From: Avedoeria sp964651245
GTDB lineage: Bacteria; Chloroflexota; Anaerolineae; Epilineales; Epilineaceae
Assembly: GCA_964651245.1 (NCBI GenBank)
Contig: CAZYVI010000007.1
Location: 62,001-126,000, forward strand
Length of the DNA stretch: 64,000 nucleotides
Direction of reading: 5' to 3'
Shown here one piece after another: positions 62,719 through 64,000 of the stretch; position 1 is the stretch's first letter; the number at the start of each line of letters is the position of its first letter. The notes under the pieces are model-generated. The model was given only the letters and a program-made list of their open reading frames with translations, was not told the origin of the DNA and made no database searches. Made by a program: the position numbers and the translations under genes.

Positions 62719-64000
62719 ATGCCGCTGCCCGTCGTCGCGCTCGTCGGCCGCCCCAACGTCGGCAAGTCCACGCTGTTCAACCGCCTCGTCGGTCAGCGGC
62801 TGGCCATCGTCGAGGACGTGCCGGGCACGACGCGCGACCGGCTCTACGCCACCGCCGAGTGGGCCGGGCACGACTTCGTCGTCGTCGACACCGGCGGCTT
62901 GGCCGCCGACGACGAGCACGCCTACGCCGAGTCCGTCCGCAACCAGGCGCTGGTGGCGATCGAGGAGGCCGACGTCGTCGTGCTCGTCACCGACGCCGGC
63001 AGCGGCGTGACGGCCGGCGACGAGAGCGTCGCCGACCAGCTGCGCCGCAGCGGCAAGCCCGTGGTCCTTGCGGTCAACAAGGCCGAGCAGCGGACCCGCG
63101 CCCTGGACGCGGCCGAGTTCTGGCGGCTGAACATGGGCGAGCCGATCCTGATCTCGGCCATCCAGGGCATCGGCACCGGCGACCTGCTCGACGCGTGCGT
63201 GGCGCACCTGCCGCAGCGCGCCGCCGACGAGGCCGACGACGAGCGGCTGCGGCTGGCGATCATCGGCCGGCCGAACGTCGGCAAGTCGAGCCTGGTGAAT
63301 CGCCTGCTGGGCCACGAGCGGACCGTCGTCAGCCCGCTGGCGGGCACGACGCGCGACGCGGTCGACACGCCGCTGCGCTACCACGGCCAGGAGCTCGTCC
63401 TCGTCGACACCGCCGGCATCCGGCGGCGGGGGCGGATCGAGCGCGGTATCGAGAAGTACAGCGTCCTGCGCGCGCTGCGGGCGCTCGAGCGCGCCGACGT
63501 CGCCGTGCTGGTCATCGACGCCCAGGACGGCGTGACGGCGCAGGACGCCCACATCGGCGGCTACCTCCAGGCGGCGGGCGTCGGGGCGATCGTCGCCGTC
63601 AACAAGTGGGACCTCGTCGAGAAGGACAGCCACACCGCGGTCGAGGCCGAGCGCGCCGTGCGCGCCGCGCTCAAGCACCTCGACTACGCGCCGGTCGTCT
63701 TCGTCTCGGCGCTGTCGGGCCTGCGGGTCATCAAGCTCGTCGAGCGGGCGATCGAGGTGCAGGCGTCGCGCACCCGGCGCGTAGCGACGGCCGAGCTGAA
63801 CCGCCTCGTGGCCGACCTCCAGGCGCGTCACACCCTCAGCCGCGGCGGCCGCCCGCTCAAGATCAAGTACGCCACCCAGGTGGCCGTCGCGCCGCCCCAC
63901 TTCGTGTTCTTCGTCAACGACGCCGAGCTCGTCCACTTCAGCTACGAGCGCTACGTGGCGAACCAGATCCGGGAGCGCTTCGGGTTCGGCGGCACCCCGG
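62719..64000 (+). CDS. der: Ribosome-assembly GTPase Der/EngA (3' end beyond window)
   Basis: Der is the double-G-domain GTPase needed for 50S subunit maturation. The 427 visible residues include domain 1 (VALVGRPNVGKSTLFNRL, VEDVPGTTRDR, VVDTGGL, VNKAEQ) and domain 2 (IIGRPNVGKSSLVNRLLG, SPLAGTTRDAVDT, LVDTAGIRRRGRI, AVNKWDLVEK, VSALSG). Much of the KH-like C-terminal domain is also visible (LKIKYATQVAVAPPHFVFFVND). In G4 of domain 1 the usual NKxD reads NKAE. The window ends just before the normal C-terminus, so truncation is an edge effect. It is the second gene of a plus-strand pair with the membrane protein. Confidence 0.96.
   Translation, partial: MPLPVVALVGRPNVGKSTLFNRLVGQRLAIVEDVPGTTRDRLYATAEWAGHDFVVVDTGGLAADDEHAYAESVRNQALVAIEEADVVVLVTDAGSGVTAGDESVADQLRRSGKPVVLAVNKAEQRTRALDAAEFWRLNMGEPILISAIQGIGTGDLLDACVAHLPQRAADEADDERLRLAIIGRPNVGKSSLVNRLLGHERTVVSPLAGTTRDAVDTPLRYHGQELVLVDTAGIRRRGRIERGIEKYSVLRALRALERADVAVLVIDAQDGVTAQDAHIGGYLQAAGVGAIVAVNKWDLVEKDSHTAVEAERAVRAALKHLDYAPVVFVSALSGLRVIKLVERAIEVQASRTRRVATAELNRLVADLQARHTLSRGGRPLKIKYATQVAVAPPHFVFFVNDAELVHFSYERYVANQIRERFGFGGTP

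Overview
The window is very GC-rich (visibly above 70 %) and packed with genes on both strands. I read about 43 protein genes, no rRNA, tRNA, CRISPR array or insertion sequence. The content points to a free-living bacterium, most likely Chloroflexota (Anaerolineae/Ardenticatenia-like). The evidence is many large secreted proteins with Thr/Pro/Ala/Ser-rich linkers ending in a short '[IV]YLP' tail, family-39-type glycosyltransferases with a beta-sandwich tail, and adenylate-cyclase/AAA/TPR proteins. The phylum is an inference from these traits, because no marker gene was placed in a tree.

Layout. 0-4.1 kb: a truncated YceI lipoprotein gene (-), then PhoX phosphatase, RmlC epimerase and a methylenetetrahydrofolate-reductase-like gene (+). 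4.2-16.3 kb: a tightly coupled minus-strand run of UMF1-type MFS transporter, fused FtcD, HD phosphohydrolase, two membrane glycosyltransferases and a secreted beta-propeller. 16.4-20.3 kb: malate dehydrogenase (+) facing a six-repeat secreted protein (-) across a strong hairpin. 20.4-25.1 kb: a cyclic-nucleotide-binding MscS channel (-) divergent from a nucleotide cyclase/AAA/TPR regulator (+). 25.1-28.3 kb: a secreted DNRLRE/CSLREA/beta-helix protein (-). 28.5-29.8 kb: small zincin metallopeptidase and FolP (+).

29.8-40.3 kb is the most coherent metabolic region. It holds a tryptophan 2,3-dioxygenase-like protein, a kynurenine-formamidase-like cyclase, a kynureninase, a benzoate/2-aminobenzoate-CoA ligase family enzyme, an acyl-CoA dehydrogenase, a RidA-family protein and an enoyl-CoA hydratase. 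Together these suggest tryptophan -> kynurenine -> anthranilate -> anthraniloyl-CoA catabolism. A secreted NHL-type propeller sits at the head of the CoA operon.

40.5-51.4 kb: YchF-like P-loop protein, secreted YMP-tail protein, membrane cytochrome c, UvrB, FG-GAP surface protein, small membrane protein, NYN-domain protein, MiaB and a SnoaL-like protein. 51.4-57.1 kb: lipoproteins, a rhodanese lipoprotein and UvrA. 57.1-64 kb: VOC protein, membrane bactofilin-like protein, PBP1C-like synthase, a two-helix membrane protein and Der (cut by the window end).

Two cross-cutting signals stand out. Six predicted secreted proteins share a C-terminal '[IV][YFQ][LM]P...[RK]' tail that could be a sorting or anchoring signal. 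At least six genes have a TANNNT -10 box 6-8 nt from the start codon and no Shine-Dalgarno sequence, which implies leaderless mRNAs, while internal operon genes use GGAGG-type sites or 4-bp stop/start overlaps.
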